Source: Armigeres subalbatus
Taxonomy: Eukaryota > Arthropoda > Insecta > Diptera > Culicidae
Length of the DNA: 64,000 bases
NCBI RefSeq assembly: GCF_024139115.2
Contig: NC_085141.1
Coordinates: forward strand, 128,463,822 to 128,527,821
Direction of reading: 5' to 3'
The translations under genes and the position numbers were made by a program. Numbering within the stretch: position 1 is the first letter of the stretch; every line of letters begins with the position of its first letter. This document shows, one piece after another, positions 45,991 through 58,227 of this stretch. The notes under the pieces were generated by a model. That model searched no databases, was not told the DNA's origin, and was given only the letters and a program-made list of their open reading frames with translations.

Positions 45991-46617
45991 CAGAGCGTTA
46001 ATGAATAAAGCTTCCAATTAATGATTAAATTTGTTATGATTAAACCATTTAACTCTGTGATTAAAGATTATGATTAATTCATTTTTGACAATGATTAATT
46101 ATCAACGTAAGAGGTGAGCCAGCCTAGGGCTGAAAACCTCTCAAATAAAGACAGAAAGTAAAACTTATCAACGATTAAATTTATTTTTGACAATGATTAA
46201 CGATCATGATTATTGAATGAAATCATTGGAGTATGAATAACGATTACCAATCGTGATTAAGTATTGACATAATATGTGTATGATTAATGATTGACGATCA
46301 ATATGGTAAATGATTATTGATTATGAATAATCAGATTAAATGATTTGCATAGTGATCAATAATCAATTAATCTTTCTCCAAGGCTACCAAATGGGGTTAT
46401 TGAAAGGTATAAAAGTTATATGATTATGATTAAATATTAATGAATAAAACCGATGTATGCATGTATACATGTATAATTAGTGATTAAATGTAAAATTCTA
46501 TGATTGACGATTAGTGATTAATGATTGAATCGTACTTTTTTGTATGATTATGATTAATGAATACTGATTAATTAGCCCATTATTCATTAATCATGATTAA
46601 ATTACTAATGCTCCTTT
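45991..46617. mobile_element. hAT-type MITE, copy 2 (reverse orientation), with nested insert
   Basis: Starts CAGAGCGTTAATGAATAAAG and is the reverse complement of 32493-33109 along its length. The right end is decayed (ACTAATGCTC then CTTTG). Flanks GTAGTAAT and (TG)AGTAAT are an imperfect 8-bp TSD. A 57-bp retro-insert interrupts it at 46108-46164. Confidence 0.8.
46108..46164 (+). mobile_element. 57-bp retroelement 3' end with 9-bp TSD
   Basis: TAAGAGGTGAGCCAGCCTAG...CTCTCAAATAAAGA...GTAAAAC is absent from hAT MITE copy 1 and is flanked by TTATCAACG (46099-46107, 46165-46173). A short GC-normal piece ending in an A-rich tail with a TSD suggests a severely 5'-truncated non-LTR retrotransposon. 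Confidence 0.75.
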
Positions 46618-46820
46618 GAGTAATCCACACGTATGCATGTTTTTTCAACGCAACGTGACGCTGCGTTATCGCTTTTTCACGATGCGCGCCTGCGTATTTT
46701 TTAACGTCGTGTGCACGCATAGTTGAAAAGACGCTACGTGGACATCGAGCCTTAATGCTGGGTACCTTGCGTAGACACGATGTGCATGCAGCTTAGAAAT
46801 ACGCTACGTGGGCATCGGCC

Positions 46821-47150
46821 ATTAACTGTTTTATCATCTACTAATAAAATAGTTGTTATCCTATAGGCTGAATAAATAAATATGATACGTAAAATTCATT
46901 AAATAGAAGGCATAAGTAGTTTCTAAAAAAAATATCCCAACAGATCACAGATCACATATATTTTTTAAATCATTAAACTTTATTATCATCCAATAATAAC
47001 TACAAAGCTTTGCGATGCTATCTGAACACAAATACAATATCCAGAACCATTCTCACATTTCAGAGCACTTTATAGCCATTGGTCAGCACAAAAACATCCA
47101 CCAATACAACATAAATGTACAATAAAGTCCAGCAAATCCAATCATAGACC
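46821..47150. other. Unassigned
   Basis: AT-rich, nothing recognised. Confidence 0.35.
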
Positions 47151-48100
47151 ACTTCATGCACCCTTTCCTTCCGGACCTGACTGCAATCTTCCGCTCATCT
47201 CTTTCGCCTCGAATACTTTACGTAGTGGCCATTCTATCCTTGCCCATAAAAACACCCTCTTCGCAAACTAACCAATATCCAACAAAGCGCACACATCCAC
47301 ACGCCCACCAACACACATTCGGGCAATCTACAAAACAGGACAGATACTCCCCCCTCCGCCACTACTGTTCTGCTCGTACAACACTTTTTGTGCACCGGTA
47401 AGCAGAAAGCGTCCAGCGCTCGGTCGTTGAAATAGCCTCTCATCGTCTCTGTCCATGTCCGGCATCCTCGCTGCTTTCCATCTTTCCAAGAAATTGGATG
47501 CTGCCGCTGCTTGATACTTGATACGGACGCCACCAGCCTGCCAACCAACGGAACCAGACCGACGAAGACGACCCACTTCAGAGTTCTCTCATCCGAACAA
47601 CATTCCTCATCCCCGGCGATGGTCGAGTGCCGGCTGCTGACAGACTGTGCTTGGGTCGGGTCGAAACGAACGAATTTACCCATTCCAAAGCGCCCAAACT
47701 TAGCCAGCAGCACACATATACGTAGTCCTGCGTCCACGGGAGGACGAGGACGAAGCAGAAAAAGGATCGTTCAAAGTTTTATGGCTCAAGCAGCTCACAG
47801 CGCAAACCTACATACACAAACATACGACCGACCAGAGGATAGGTTCACATACGACGTGGACGACCGGCTGCACTCTCCCTCCCCTCTAGCGGCTGGGACG
47901 AAGAAATGGAAACAAAAAGGAAAATTATGAAAAATAAATTTAGTGGAAGGGGGTGGAGGGTGCTTGGCTTTCCTCGCTTCTATATAGAGCCGGGTAATGG
48001 TTTCTGGTCGGTATTACCGTGTTCTGTTCCGTTCGCTATAGACTGGACAACTGAAGCAGTGGTGCCATGTCGAAGATATTGGCAAAAATAACCATCAAGA
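47151..48100. other. GC-richer island with overlapping unidentified ORFs
   Basis: ORFs of 167 codons (47234-47737, minus, containing MGKFVRFDPTQAQ) and 139 codons (47511-47930, plus) overlap antisense. Neither has a domain I recognise. It could contain a host 5' exon or promoter; unresolved. Confidence 0.25.
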
Positions 48101-49759
48101 AGAATGATTTTGGCTCCTCTGGATTTCATTTGTCCTTTCTTCTTAGATTTGTGTGAACTGGATAATTATAGTAGGGTTTTTTCATAAAACGTGGTATCTG
48201 TGTTAATAGTCATTATGTACAGCTAACTGGACAGATTTCGATCAGTTTGGAATACATCGCACACCCGGTGTGGACAAGTGATCAAAAAAATTTTTTCAAA
48301 AATATGCGAATAAGTCGTACACATTTGCCATACCCCTCTTCCTAAACTGTCCATTATGGTCAGTATGAACCTGACAACCCCAATGAAATGTCGCAGTTTA
48401 TTACTCTTACTATGTACTTTATCAGTTAATAATTGCAATGTTCTTAAAACTTGAAAGCCATTATGAATAGTCGGTTTACAAATGTTTTGACAATCATCAT
48501 TTGCCCTAGAAAATCATTCCAAACCTTCAATAACACTTTGGTATAAGATCTGGTTAGCATATTTAACACATTTACATTAATATTTCAGCAGAATATTGGA
48601 AACACTGTCTGCATCACATCCCTTCTATCTTCCAATTTTCTCGTTACATGTGTGCTCAAAATTGGTCCGAATACTGTTCTAGGATCCATATCATACTTTG
48701 CTCGTAAGATCCCGGCGCGCATATATGTGTTGCATAGGTAGGAGGAATATGTTTGTTCGCACATCATAAAACGAATGGTGGTGGGGTGCCAGGCAGTGGT
48801 CACACTATCCTCTACGTAATATGAATTGGGAAGGGGATTCTGGTGTGCCCCTGAATGTGAACCAGACAGAGAGGGAGAATATGCTCCGTAAATTATTAAT
48901 GCTTGTATTTGTGTGCGAAGGGACAGTCTCGCAAATGTTGATGCTTACCGGCGGTGCTTGGCCGCAAGAGGGGTTCAGCCGACGAAGATTGTGGTAGTGT
49001 TTCGGTTGAATTGGTATGCTTCCAATTGGAGATATGATTTTTGATGCTATAATCCAATTTGAATATCGGAAAAGGGTTCACTGTAGTGAAAGGACCCACT
49101 ACTGGACTAATTAAATCTAATGACTCGGCGATTTTGGCGAATTTCGACAACCACCGTAGTATCTGCAGAAGAAGGGAACGTTTTCGCAACGGTTCCTAAT
49201 TTTACAGTCGAATACGTGATGGATAGGACTTTGTCTATCCGTCTCCTGAACGACGACCGAAGATGAGGTTTAATTTACAATAATGATGTCAGCTGAATCC
49301 TTGCTTGTAGCTATATCGCTTAATGTGTGAACGATCTAGCTGTTACACGCCACATAATAGCTATATGCTAATTTGGTTCAACTTGAAAACATGTGATGAC
49401 AGATGACTAGTGGGTTTCTGAGGATGGCAAAATGTATTAGTCAGATTGGTGACATAATTAATTGTCATGTTTCATTTGTCACACTTGACGTTGTTAGCTT
49501 TAAGTGGATCCTCGATTCCTGACTGAAAATTTAATTGTAAAGCAATGTTCAATCAGTTGAACAGTGTTTTCTACATTACTTTAATTAATCATCATGTACG
49601 ATGACAGTTTTTAATATGTCACATTTATATTATGTTCTTAATTCCAGATAGGTTGTAATTTCATTCAATGAAGAAGAATGATATAAAACAATAGCACAAT
49701 AACACAATTCTCAACTCGCTGGGCATAGTGTATGCAATGTACTTGCCACACAAGATACA
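48101..49759. other. Unassigned intergenic
   Basis: Short ORFs only; no repeat pair seen. Confidence 0.35.
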
Positions 49760-50582
49760 TAGGGTAAGACGGTATAATATGCCCCCCCTAAGGCAACTCC
49801 TTTCAACTTTTTACTTTTCAACGTAATTTATGCAAACTTTGTGTTATTTGGTAGTCCAAGAAGTCGCAAATGCATTGCCCGTGCTACTACTATAAAAATA
49901 TTAAAGATAACACGTAATAAAGCTTTTTTGAAAAGTCCGGAAAAAATGAATTTTAAAAAGTGCCTGGGCAATACGCCCCACCTTAACCAAAGACGTTTCA
50001 TAGCCCTTTATCAGTATTTTATCAATCCCATAATAAAAAGGTTACAAATCCTTATGCGCTTGACATTAAAAAACCAACATAGGTCCATTTGAGCAGGTGT
50101 GAATTACATTTCAATATTTTCCATACAATTTGGAAGCAACTGCTGCAGGCTCGCTGAGCTTGTGTCCAGTTGGTAAGGGCATATCGTCCTGCTTACACTG
50201 GGGCGTTTTGGCCTGTGAAACATGTTTTCGAAAATCGTTACATTTTTGAAGATGGAAGCGATTTTATATCATATTAACCACTGAGAAAAGTTATTTTGTT
50301 GCCCAACTGAGTGTTCCAGTGCAAGTTTTGCGGACAGTATGCTAGAGTCGATCCAGAATGTTGAACAAACAAACATGAAAAGTTACATCAAAACTGTAAC
50401 TTTTTGTATTTTGCTATTATTTTCATTGTGCAATATAAAAATACTTCCACATACACATAGTATGATGAGTTTACAAATACTTACAGGTACCAACTGATTT
50501 TGACCCTTAATTAGTTATAGTTTTCTAGAAATCAAAGTGGGGCGTTTTGGCCAGGTGGGGCGCATTATACCGTCTTACCCTA
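49760..50582. mobile_element. ~820-bp MITE with TAGGGTAAGACGG ends, TA flanked
   Basis: The left end TAGGGTAAGACGGTATAATA is mirrored by ATTATACCGTCTTACCCTA, with GCCCCCC/GTGGGGC subterminal words. Its 83-codon internal ORF is not transposase-like. Confidence 0.85.
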
Positions 50583-51682
50583 CTCATGCAATCAATGCTG
50601 TACTGCAAGCGTTATCTTGAATTTAGGGCGTAAACAGAGGAACATGGAGCCCACGACAACAACAAATACTACTTGGAATGCAAACATATACAAAGAAGGG
50701 GTTATTCTTCAATAAATGCCTCTATTACTGAGGTTGATCCACAAACCTTGACTCTGTGGAGTTCTCAGACTACCTACAACCCTTGGCAACAGGTAATACC
50801 ACTTCGCAAGCAAGCATAAATTCTGTTCCGCAGTACTTAGATCATCTGAAAACAACCTCGGAAACTAATCCATATTTGCCTCATATAAATGCTTGAAACT
50901 TTTTTTACGCTCCTCTAGGGCGATAAAAGAGGAAGCGTTGAGAAGGGTTTTAGAAGGGAAGGCTCAAATGCTTTTATGATATTTTTATATCAAATAAAAT
51001 ATTTAGTAGAACTAAGCCTCATAGACACAATGGTTGTAGAAACGGGTAATTGTTGCGGTGAACAGTGAATGGTGGACAATTGGTAACTTTTAGAATTGCA
51101 TGTTGAACTACATCGAGATTCTTTCTTTCGAGATTCTTTGGATGTGATCCGCTTAGCTGACATCCGTAAAGCTAACTGTACATATCAATGGTTGTTACCG
51201 CGTCATTGATCAGAATCAGTGAAATTGCTCAATTAATCTACTGAAAGGCTGACTGATATTAGTCAATCATTCTCACAGTGCAAGTTTCAGTAACCCAACA
51301 AACACAATAATCAATAACGGCGCCGGTCACGTCCTTAAAGTCAGTTGTGAAAATAGAAGAATTATATGTACGTATGTAATATTCATTATTTAGAGACCAT
51401 GTTTACCTCTGCGTCTCCACAAAAATCACAGGAAGTAACATTTGTTAATGAGCAGGTATCGTTGGGTCTGCATTCACATTTAAAACTAATATAAACACGA
51501 AACATAGTGTATTCACAATCGAACGCACGTAATTATCAATCGATTTACCGACCGAACCAAATAGAGCCAAACACTTCTATAATCGCCTTGTAACGCTGGT
51601 AGATTACTTTTTCGTATTGTGCTACTGAGTAAGATCTACCAAACTGAGCCCTAGCTCAATCCATTTTTCGAGCTAGGGTAAT
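50583..51682. other. Unassigned intergenic
   Basis: No ORF over 60 codons stands out; a small CCCTAGCTC/GAGCTAGGG hairpin lies at 51648-51677. Confidence 0.35.
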
Positions 51683-51790
51683 CTTCTTCTTCTTATCATT
51701 GGCATTACATCCCACACTGAGACATTGACGCCTCGCAGGTTAGTGTCCATTCAGCACTTGCACAGTTGTTAACTGCGAGGTTTCTTTCCG
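51683..51790 (-). mobile_element. 5'-truncated Feilai-type SINE fragment
   Basis: On the minus strand it reads AAACCTCGCAGTTAACAACTG, then CACTAACCTGCGAGG, CAGTGTGGGATGTAATGCCA and a (GAA)n tail, matching the 3' third of the complete copies at 26261 and 63630. The tRNA-related head is missing. Confidence 0.85.
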
Positions 51791-52299
51791 TTAGCAACTT
51801 TTCAAGCAATTGGTTGAAACATCTCAGTAGGTACGTTCTTATTCTTCATGAACTGTTAACAATGGTAGTGAGAAAAACACGAAAATTCTATTTACTGAAC
51901 AAATTCTTCAGCTTGAAATGGTTTTGTAGATAGAACAAAATCTCGGGATTGGAGCTTCACCGGTGATATTCCAGAAGCACGACAAGGGTGTAGCTAGGGC
52001 TCCGATGCATGGCCAAATAACAGTATTACTGCTCTGTTTTCTCAAGAAAGGATTGATTTCCTATTGAAAAGGGGCGCGCTTTCAATGAGATTGCTCTCTG
52101 TGATGGGTCCAAATAGCAGGACCTGGTCATTGCTTCTCAATAGTAATGAAGTTATTCTACATGCACTTATTCACTAAATATACGAGTAGTGCTACAAAAG
52201 ATCTAATAACTGGTTGCAGCAGAACACCCGAACAGGAAAAAAAAGATCGCCTGACCGTTCTGCATCCAATACTCGTTCCTTGAATGTGATTCGCTGATT
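51791..52299. other. Unassigned
   Basis: No gene or repeat recognised. Confidence 0.35.
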
Positions 52300-53690
52300 A
52301 ATAGAGCTTTATCCGAGGGCCCGAGTCGTCACTGCATACGCGCAGCATCTCGAGGCAGCGTTGCCGGAAGAGGGTGAGCTTGATGGGGCCCATCTTGATG
52401 ACTACTGGAATACAGTCAAAGCAGCCATTAACGACGCAGCGGAGAACAACGTCAGGTATATGGGACGAAGTCGACGGAGCGATTGGTTCGACGAAGAGTG
52501 CAGACAGATGCTTGAGGAGAAGGACGCAGCGCGGGCGGTCGCGCTGCAGCAAGGTACCCGGCAGAACGTGGAACGTTATAGACGGAAGCGGAGACAGCAG
52601 ACCCGCCTTTTCCAAGAGAAGAAACGCCGCCTGGAAGAAGCGGAGTGTGAGGAGATGGAACAGCTGTGCCGTTCTCAAGAAACACGCAAGTTCTACCAGA
52701 AGCTCAACGCATCCCGCAAAGGCTTCGTGCCGCGAGCCGAAATGTGCCGGGATAAGTTCGTTCAAATCGCGCCGAGGACAAAGACAAGGTGATGGACTTC
52801 GTACCTGTTGTTCAACATTGCGCAAGAAGGTGTCATGCGGAGAGCCGGATGTAACAGCTGGGGTACGATTTTCAACAGATCCAGTCAGCTTATTTGTTTT
52901 GCAGATGACATGGACATTGTCGGCCGAACATTTGCAAAGGTGGCAGAACTGTACACCCGCCTGAAACGTGAAGCATCAAAAGTTGGACTGGTGGTGAATG
53001 CGTCAATGCTCGTGGGCGGAACCGAGCGCGATAGGGCGGGCCTGGGAAGCAGTGTTACGATAGACGGGGATTCGTCTACCTCGGATCCTTGCTAACGGCT
53101 GATAACAATGTCAGTCCTGAAATACGAAGGCGCATCATCTGTGGAAGTCGGGCCTACTACGGGTTCCAGAAGAAACTGCGGTCAAAAAAGATTCGCCACC
53201 GCACCAAATGTGTCTTGTACAAGACGCTAATAAGATCGGTTGTCCTCTACGGACATGAAACAGGGACAAGGCTCGAGGAGGACTTGCAAGCACTCGGAGT
53301 ATTCGAGAGACGGGTGCTTAGGACCATCTTTGGCGGTATGCAAGAAGACGGTGTGTGGCGGCGAAGAATTAACCATCGCCCAGCTCTACGGCGAAACCAG
53401 TATCCAGAAGGTAGCTAAAGCCGGAAGGGTACGATGGGCAGGGCATGTTGCAAGAATGCCGGACAGCAACCCTGCAAAGATGGTGTTCGCTTCCGATCCG
53501 GCAGGTACGAGACAACGTGGAGCGCAGCGAGCGAGATGGGCAGACCAGGTGCAGAACAGCTTGGCGAGCGTTTGGCGTACTCGAGGATGGAGACATGCGG
53601 CCTCGAACCGTGTATTGTGGCGTCAAATTGTTGATTCAGTGTTATCTGTTTAGATGTAGACTAAATAAATGAATGAATATTAATGATAAA
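52300..53690 (+). pseudogene. RTE-clade LINE, copy C, with an internal RT deletion
   Basis: Reading starts in the linker after the endonuclease (AYAQHLEAALPEEGELDGAH, then RSDWFDEECRQMLEEKDAAR and KFYQKLNASRKGFVPRAEMC). At about 52760-52800 it jumps to the region just before motif C (VMRRAGCNSWGTIF, ICFADDMDIV). Motifs A and B of the palm are therefore deleted. The C-terminal part follows (KTLIRSVVLYGHETGTRLEE, VRWAGHVARMPDSNPAKMVF, RGAQRARWADQVQNSLA) across two frameshifts. The 3' tail is AATAAATGAATGAATATT. It belongs to a different subfamily from copies A and B. Confidence 0.88.
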
Positions 53691-55087
53691 TCTCATTTAA
53701 AACCCACTACCTCCAATATTGGTGCTATCTCCACTAAGGGTACGGATACCCTATATCGCCAATACATTTTTAATTTACCTGCTGGTGTACGCTGCCAGGT
53801 AAAATTCATGTTTCGCACTGCATGGTGACATTGTAAGCATATCTTACGTCCTTCAACTACCCCCGGTAAGTACTTGTTGTAGTCATCATGAAACCGGGAA
53901 GAAATGAATTTTAAACTTTTCCGACGAATGGCTGCATGTAAATTTAACGGACTGTAGCACTGGCGTTGAACTTTCCATATTCGGTTGCATGACGATCACA
54001 AACACATTTCAATTCCGATACACCGGAGCGAAGCTTAATTAAATGCCATTCTCGAGAAGCGAACTGCTTAGATTTTCGGTGCCGATTGCTTATTGAACAC
54101 TTTTTCTTCAACAAATTTCCAATAGAACAAACCACTTTTCAAAAGTACTTTCCACTTTAAAATACACCAGCGTTCAAACTGAGGTTATTACACTTGCTTG
54201 TAACTATCGTTTCCATGGATATTTGTTGTTGACGTAGTGTGCTGGGATGCGGCTCGTGTTAGAAACAACGGCGTCATTGGAATTTCATGGCTTGCTTGTG
54301 TTGGCTACTAAAACCGCTGGTTTCACTGCGGTAAACTGCAAATAAGGTTTACTAAAGCTGACATATCTCAGCAACGGTGCATTTTACTTTGTATCGATAA
54401 GTGTTTCCGACTGGAAAAAGTCTGTTAAGCTCGAATTCGTTGAGAAATCGAAGAAAAAAAATATACGTATTTTGAGAATAATGCTTTTTCATTATTTTGT
54501 GAGAAAAATAATATAGTTGGCAACACTGCTCAGCATTTAAATACTTCATCAAATTTCAAGTGGAAAACTGGTATTGAAGTTACTTTATCGGGGGCTGCGA
54601 TATCGATATTTGAAAATGGCATGTTTTTAAAAATTTCCAAAAACAGGGAGGGATTTCTGGACGAAGGGGCGGTTCAATCACCATGGTCATATGGTTGTTC
54701 AAAATAATAAACCAAAATTAATATGTGCTAGGTATTTTTCATTATTTTTAAATAGGTTAATTGCACGTGCTCGGTCACTTGGTGTGGAATGACCCAAATA
54801 TAATATTCCGTACACTGTGTCTGATAATACAATCGAATCTTTATATGTTCGTCCTGGGTTGTTAAATGGATATTTTACTGAATAAATGCCGAGTGGCTCT
54901 CTTGTCCCTATAGCACGCATGCCATCTGTTTATCAATTTTTGGTGGCATACGATCATTAATGAGAACAGTTTTCGCGGGAAGCTTAAGAGACTGATAAAA
55001 TCAACGATCGAGTCAACGATAGATGGTGTGCAAAACTAAACGAAGAATTCGGGCTTACACTCCAGTTCGTTTGAAACCCTCCGGGGA
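53691..55087. other. Unassigned intergenic
   Basis: Short ORFs only, no repeats recognised. Confidence 0.35.
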
Positions 55088-55350
55088 CTAAGACATATTG
55101 CACTATAAGGTGACATGCAGAGAGCCGGGTGTAACAGCCAGGGTACGGTTTTCAATGGATCCAGTCAATATGCTTGTTTCGCAGATGATATGGACATTGT
55201 CAGCTAAACATTTGAAAAGATGGTGGAACTGTACATCTGCCTTAAACGTAAAGCAATCAAAATTAAACTGGTGGCGAATGCGTCGAAGACAAAGTACATG
55301 CTAGTGGGAGAACCGCGCACGACAGAACCCGCCCGGAAAGCAGCGGTATG
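55088..55350 (+). pseudogene. RTE-clade LINE fragment around motif C
   Basis: One reading frame gives CFADDMDIVS and the following KMVELYICLKRKA, closely matching copy C near 52850-53000 (GATGA(C/T)ATGGACATTGTC). Only about 80 residues survive, with stops and frameshifts. It is the same subfamily as copy C and could have been part of the same insertion locus. Confidence 0.8.
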
Positions 55351-55521
55351 TAGGGTTTAGACTCATTTGGTCAAATGTCACTTGAACGAATGCCATTTGG
55401 CCGAACGCCATTTGGCGGAATACCGTTTAGCCGAATAATTGTTATTTATTAAATAAAGTGAGAAGTGAAATGTTCCAAATGAAGAGTGAAAAGTGAGAAA
55501 TGAGATGTTCGAAGTGGGTTA

Positions 55522-56159
55522 GTGACAAAAGGTCGAAAGTAGCACAATTCAGATAGATTTTGTTGCAGCAACTCCAATGTGACTGGATTTCGTTGCATAT
55601 GAGTCATAGTGACTGGTATGTGACAAGTGTGCTACTCGGGAAGGACAAAAGATCGAAAGACAAAAAATCGAAAGACAAAAAATCGAAAAACAAAAAGTCG
55701 AAGAGGACAAAAGGTTGACACGTTGAACGCGACAAAAAGTCGAAATACACAAGAAATTGAAACGGAGAGATTCAAACCCGCACTATACAAGTTTAATTTA
55801 TTTTTTAAATCAATAATCTTTTTATCTCAAACAGAACTATCTAGGTATTCATAATATTGTTTCATAGTAATAACTCCTTCTTTGAGAATTGCTCATTCTT
55901 TAACTTTGATTGATAAGATAAGTGTATTACTTCTGCTTGAAGTTAAATGAATTACACAAATTTCTTTGGAATACCTCCAACTTGTTAACAACTTGTGTTT
56001 GATCGACCTTTTGTCCTTTTAGACTATTTGTCGTTTTCGACCTTTTGTCCTTTCGACCTTGTGCTTTCGACGTTTTGTTTTTCGACCTTTTATCCTTTCG
56101 ACATTATGTATTTTTGACCTTTAATCCTTTCGACCTTTTGTCTGTCAACCTTTTGTCAC
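55522..56159. mobile_element. Inverted element with GACAAAAGGTCGAAA minisatellite
   Basis: The left side repeats GACAAAA(A/G)GTCGAAA about every 15-17 bp (55522-55750); the right side repeats the complement TTTCGACCTTTTGTC (55990-56159). The outer ends GTGACAAAAGGT and ACCTTTTGTCAC are inverted. The 240-bp middle is AT-rich and non-coding. It interrupts the composite element near a TTCGAAGTG word present on both sides. Confidence 0.8.
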
Positions 56160-56162
56160 AGG

Positions 56163-56940
56163 TTCGTTCGAAGTGAATACTGAGATATGAAAGTGAGTAC
56201 TAAGCAGTGACATGTGTGCACTAACAAGTGAGAAATGAGTAATGAGAAGTGAATGGCAAGAACTGAGTGGTGAGAAGTGAGAAATAAGAGGGAGTAGTGA
56301 GAAAAACAAAAGTGGTAAAAAGTTACATGGAAAAGGGAGAAGAAGGAATAAAGAAGAGAAAAGAAGAGAGAAGGAAGCAAAAAGAGGGAAAAAGGAAAAG
56401 TGACAGAAAAAAGAAAGAAGGATGAAAGAAGGAGAAATAAAGAAGAAAAAAGGGAAGTAGGAATACGGATGAAAGAAGAAGGAAGAAGACATCAGGAGAA
56501 AAGAAAAATAAGGAAGAAAGAAGAAAAAAGCAGGAAGAAATAGGATGGAAGAAGGAAGAAAGAAGAAGGGAAAGGAAGCAGCAAGTATGAAAAAAGAAGA
56601 AAAAGTCAGGAAGAAGGAAGTCAATTCGCACAGATAGAGAAAGAAGGAAGAAGAAAAAAGGAAGTAGAAAGTAAGAATTAGGAAGAAGGACGAAAGAAGA
56701 AGAAGAAATAAGGCAGCAAGAGAAAAGAAAAGGAAGGAAGAAAGAAGCAGTAAGAAATAAGAAGGAAGAAAGAAGCAAGAAGAAATAAGAAGGAAGAAAG
56801 TAGAAAGAAACCAGAAGAAAGAAGAAGGGAGAAGCAAGTATGAAGAAAGAAGAAAAATTAAGGAAGAAGGGAGAAGGAAGTCAATTCGCACATCTCACTT
56901 CTCCCTTCTCATTTCTTTTTACAAGTTTACAAGTAACAAA
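56163..56940. repeat. Purine-rich GAAGAAGG low-complexity tract
   Basis: Almost pure A/G on the plus strand from about 56286 to 56885. The 248- and 151-codon minus-strand ORFs rich in F, L and S are translations of this tract, not membrane proteins. Confidence 0.9.
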
Positions 56941-57012
56941 CACGGGGAAACGGTTAAATTAATTTTGTGAACGGACTCTAAGCAGATTTAAAATATACTT
57001 TGAAAAACAAAT

Positions 57013-57464
57013 AAAAACCCAAATTTATCCACCGGTGGTGATGATACCTTTCTCGATTCAATATGTTGAATTCGAATTAATGTTGTAAATGCAGTGCTTA
57101 TTGCCTACATTTCGGCCGTTAAAAGATTTGGTGCAATTCTAGCACGTTGCTTAAAAATTACTTACCGTGGGTTACCCTGGGTTGCGCCACGGCTAAAATG
57201 ATTAATGATTCAATGTGAATTTGTGTTTTTGTTGATTAAAAAATAAAAATATAATCCAAACTGCTTGATTTATTAAAAAACAAAAACAATAGTGTCCAAC
57301 TAGGAAATTTGCTCCGTCGAATGAAACCAGTTGCACTCGAATCTGTCAACCCCTTCTATATGAAAAGCGTTTAACAAAAAAAAAAATTATGGGCTACACA
57401 CATACACACTTTTGAAGTGAAATTATAGCCTTCTGGTACAACTTTGTTGTACGAGAAAGGCAAA
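57013..57464. mobile_element. Interspersed repeat ending CGAGAAAGGCA, copy 2
   Basis: Starts AAAAACCCAAATTTATCC, with ACCTTTCTCG near the left end and TACAACTTTGTTGTACGAGA then AAGGCA at the right, as in 42693-43046. The interiors are diverged. Confidence 0.65.
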
Positions 57465-57499
57465 CATAAAAAATCAATATTTTAATAAAACAACAGACC

Positions 57500-57540
57500 C
57501 TGAAGTAGATCCCATCGCCGGATCGAAACGTCGGCGATGA
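57500..57540 (+). ncRNA. Hammerhead-ribozyme-like motif, probably decayed
   Basis: CTGAAGT, a GATCC-7 nt-GGATC stem-loop and CGAAACGTC follow in the order of a hammerhead core (CUGANGA, helix II, GAAA). The last core A is T here, which should abolish activity. Similar CTGAAGA...GAAACGTC motifs are known from Penelope-like retroelements; no other part of such an element is recognised nearby. Confidence 0.4.
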
Positions 57541-58227
57541 AATAAAATCGGGACCGATTTGCGATTTGAACGTACATGATTTTGTTAATAAAGATTAAAT
57601 GATGAATTCCTGATAAAGCAAGAATTTCTTGATAAAATCAAGGCACGTATACACCATAATAAGTAATCCTTTATCAGGTAAGGGAGCTAGTTTTGGAGAA
57701 AAACGGTTCCTTTCTACGGAATCCATAAAATAATGATTGCTTACAAAATTTGCGCCAAATCGGCCCTGATTAAGACATCATATGAAATATCCAATATCAT
57801 ATCCAAAATTTTATGAATTAGGTGCACGGAAACTATTTTAAATCAATTTCGAAAAACTTAATAATTTCGCGTACTGAACACAGCTAACTTAATTTTACTA
57901 TGGGCCGAGTTGTTAACCTGTGAGCTAACTGCAATTAGCCAAATTTTCAAAAACTTTTAAAATTGATTTTAAGCATAAAAAAATATTCTGTAGCTCAGAG
58001 AAAGGCATTCTTTCGAATGAATAAGAAAAAACAACATGTTTTACAAATAAAAAATTAAAACAATTCTTTGTATGTAGGGGAAGATATTCGGTTGTCTGTG
58101 ATCCATAGCTATAGTCCTAGTCGATCTCATGCCGACAAAAAAAAAACTGGTAAATCAACCTAGCGATAATGGTGTCATTACTTGCCATCAGAAAATAAGT
58201 GACTGGAAGATTTGTCCGCAGAAGATA
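57541..58227. other. Unassigned
   Basis: AT-rich with no ORF or repeat recognised. Confidence 0.35.

Larger units (their letters stand above)
45934..46752. mobile_element. MITE with GGCCGATGTCCACGTAGCG ends, split by a hAT MITE
   Basis: The left end GGCCGATGTCCACGTAGCG is mirrored by CGCTACGTGGACATCGAGCC. A second right-end-like sequence (CGCTACGTGGGCATCGGCC) follows at about 46802-46820, suggesting an adjoining partial copy. The hAT MITE 45991-46617 sits inside. Confidence 0.75.
55370..56940. repeat. Composite simple-repeat element, copy 2 of the 1.8-kb family
   Basis: Starts with CGAATGCCATTTGGCCGAA-type tandem words and GTGAGAAGTGAAATGTTC as at 1797-1950. It is interrupted by an inverted minisatellite element (55522-56159) and continues as GAAGTGAGAAATGAG and GAAGAAGG purine repeats to about 56940. 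Confidence 0.7.

Noticed and set aside
56145..56891. 248-codon hydrophobic ORF resembling a membrane protein
   Set aside because: It is the complement of a GAAGAAGG purine tract; no amino-acid complexity.
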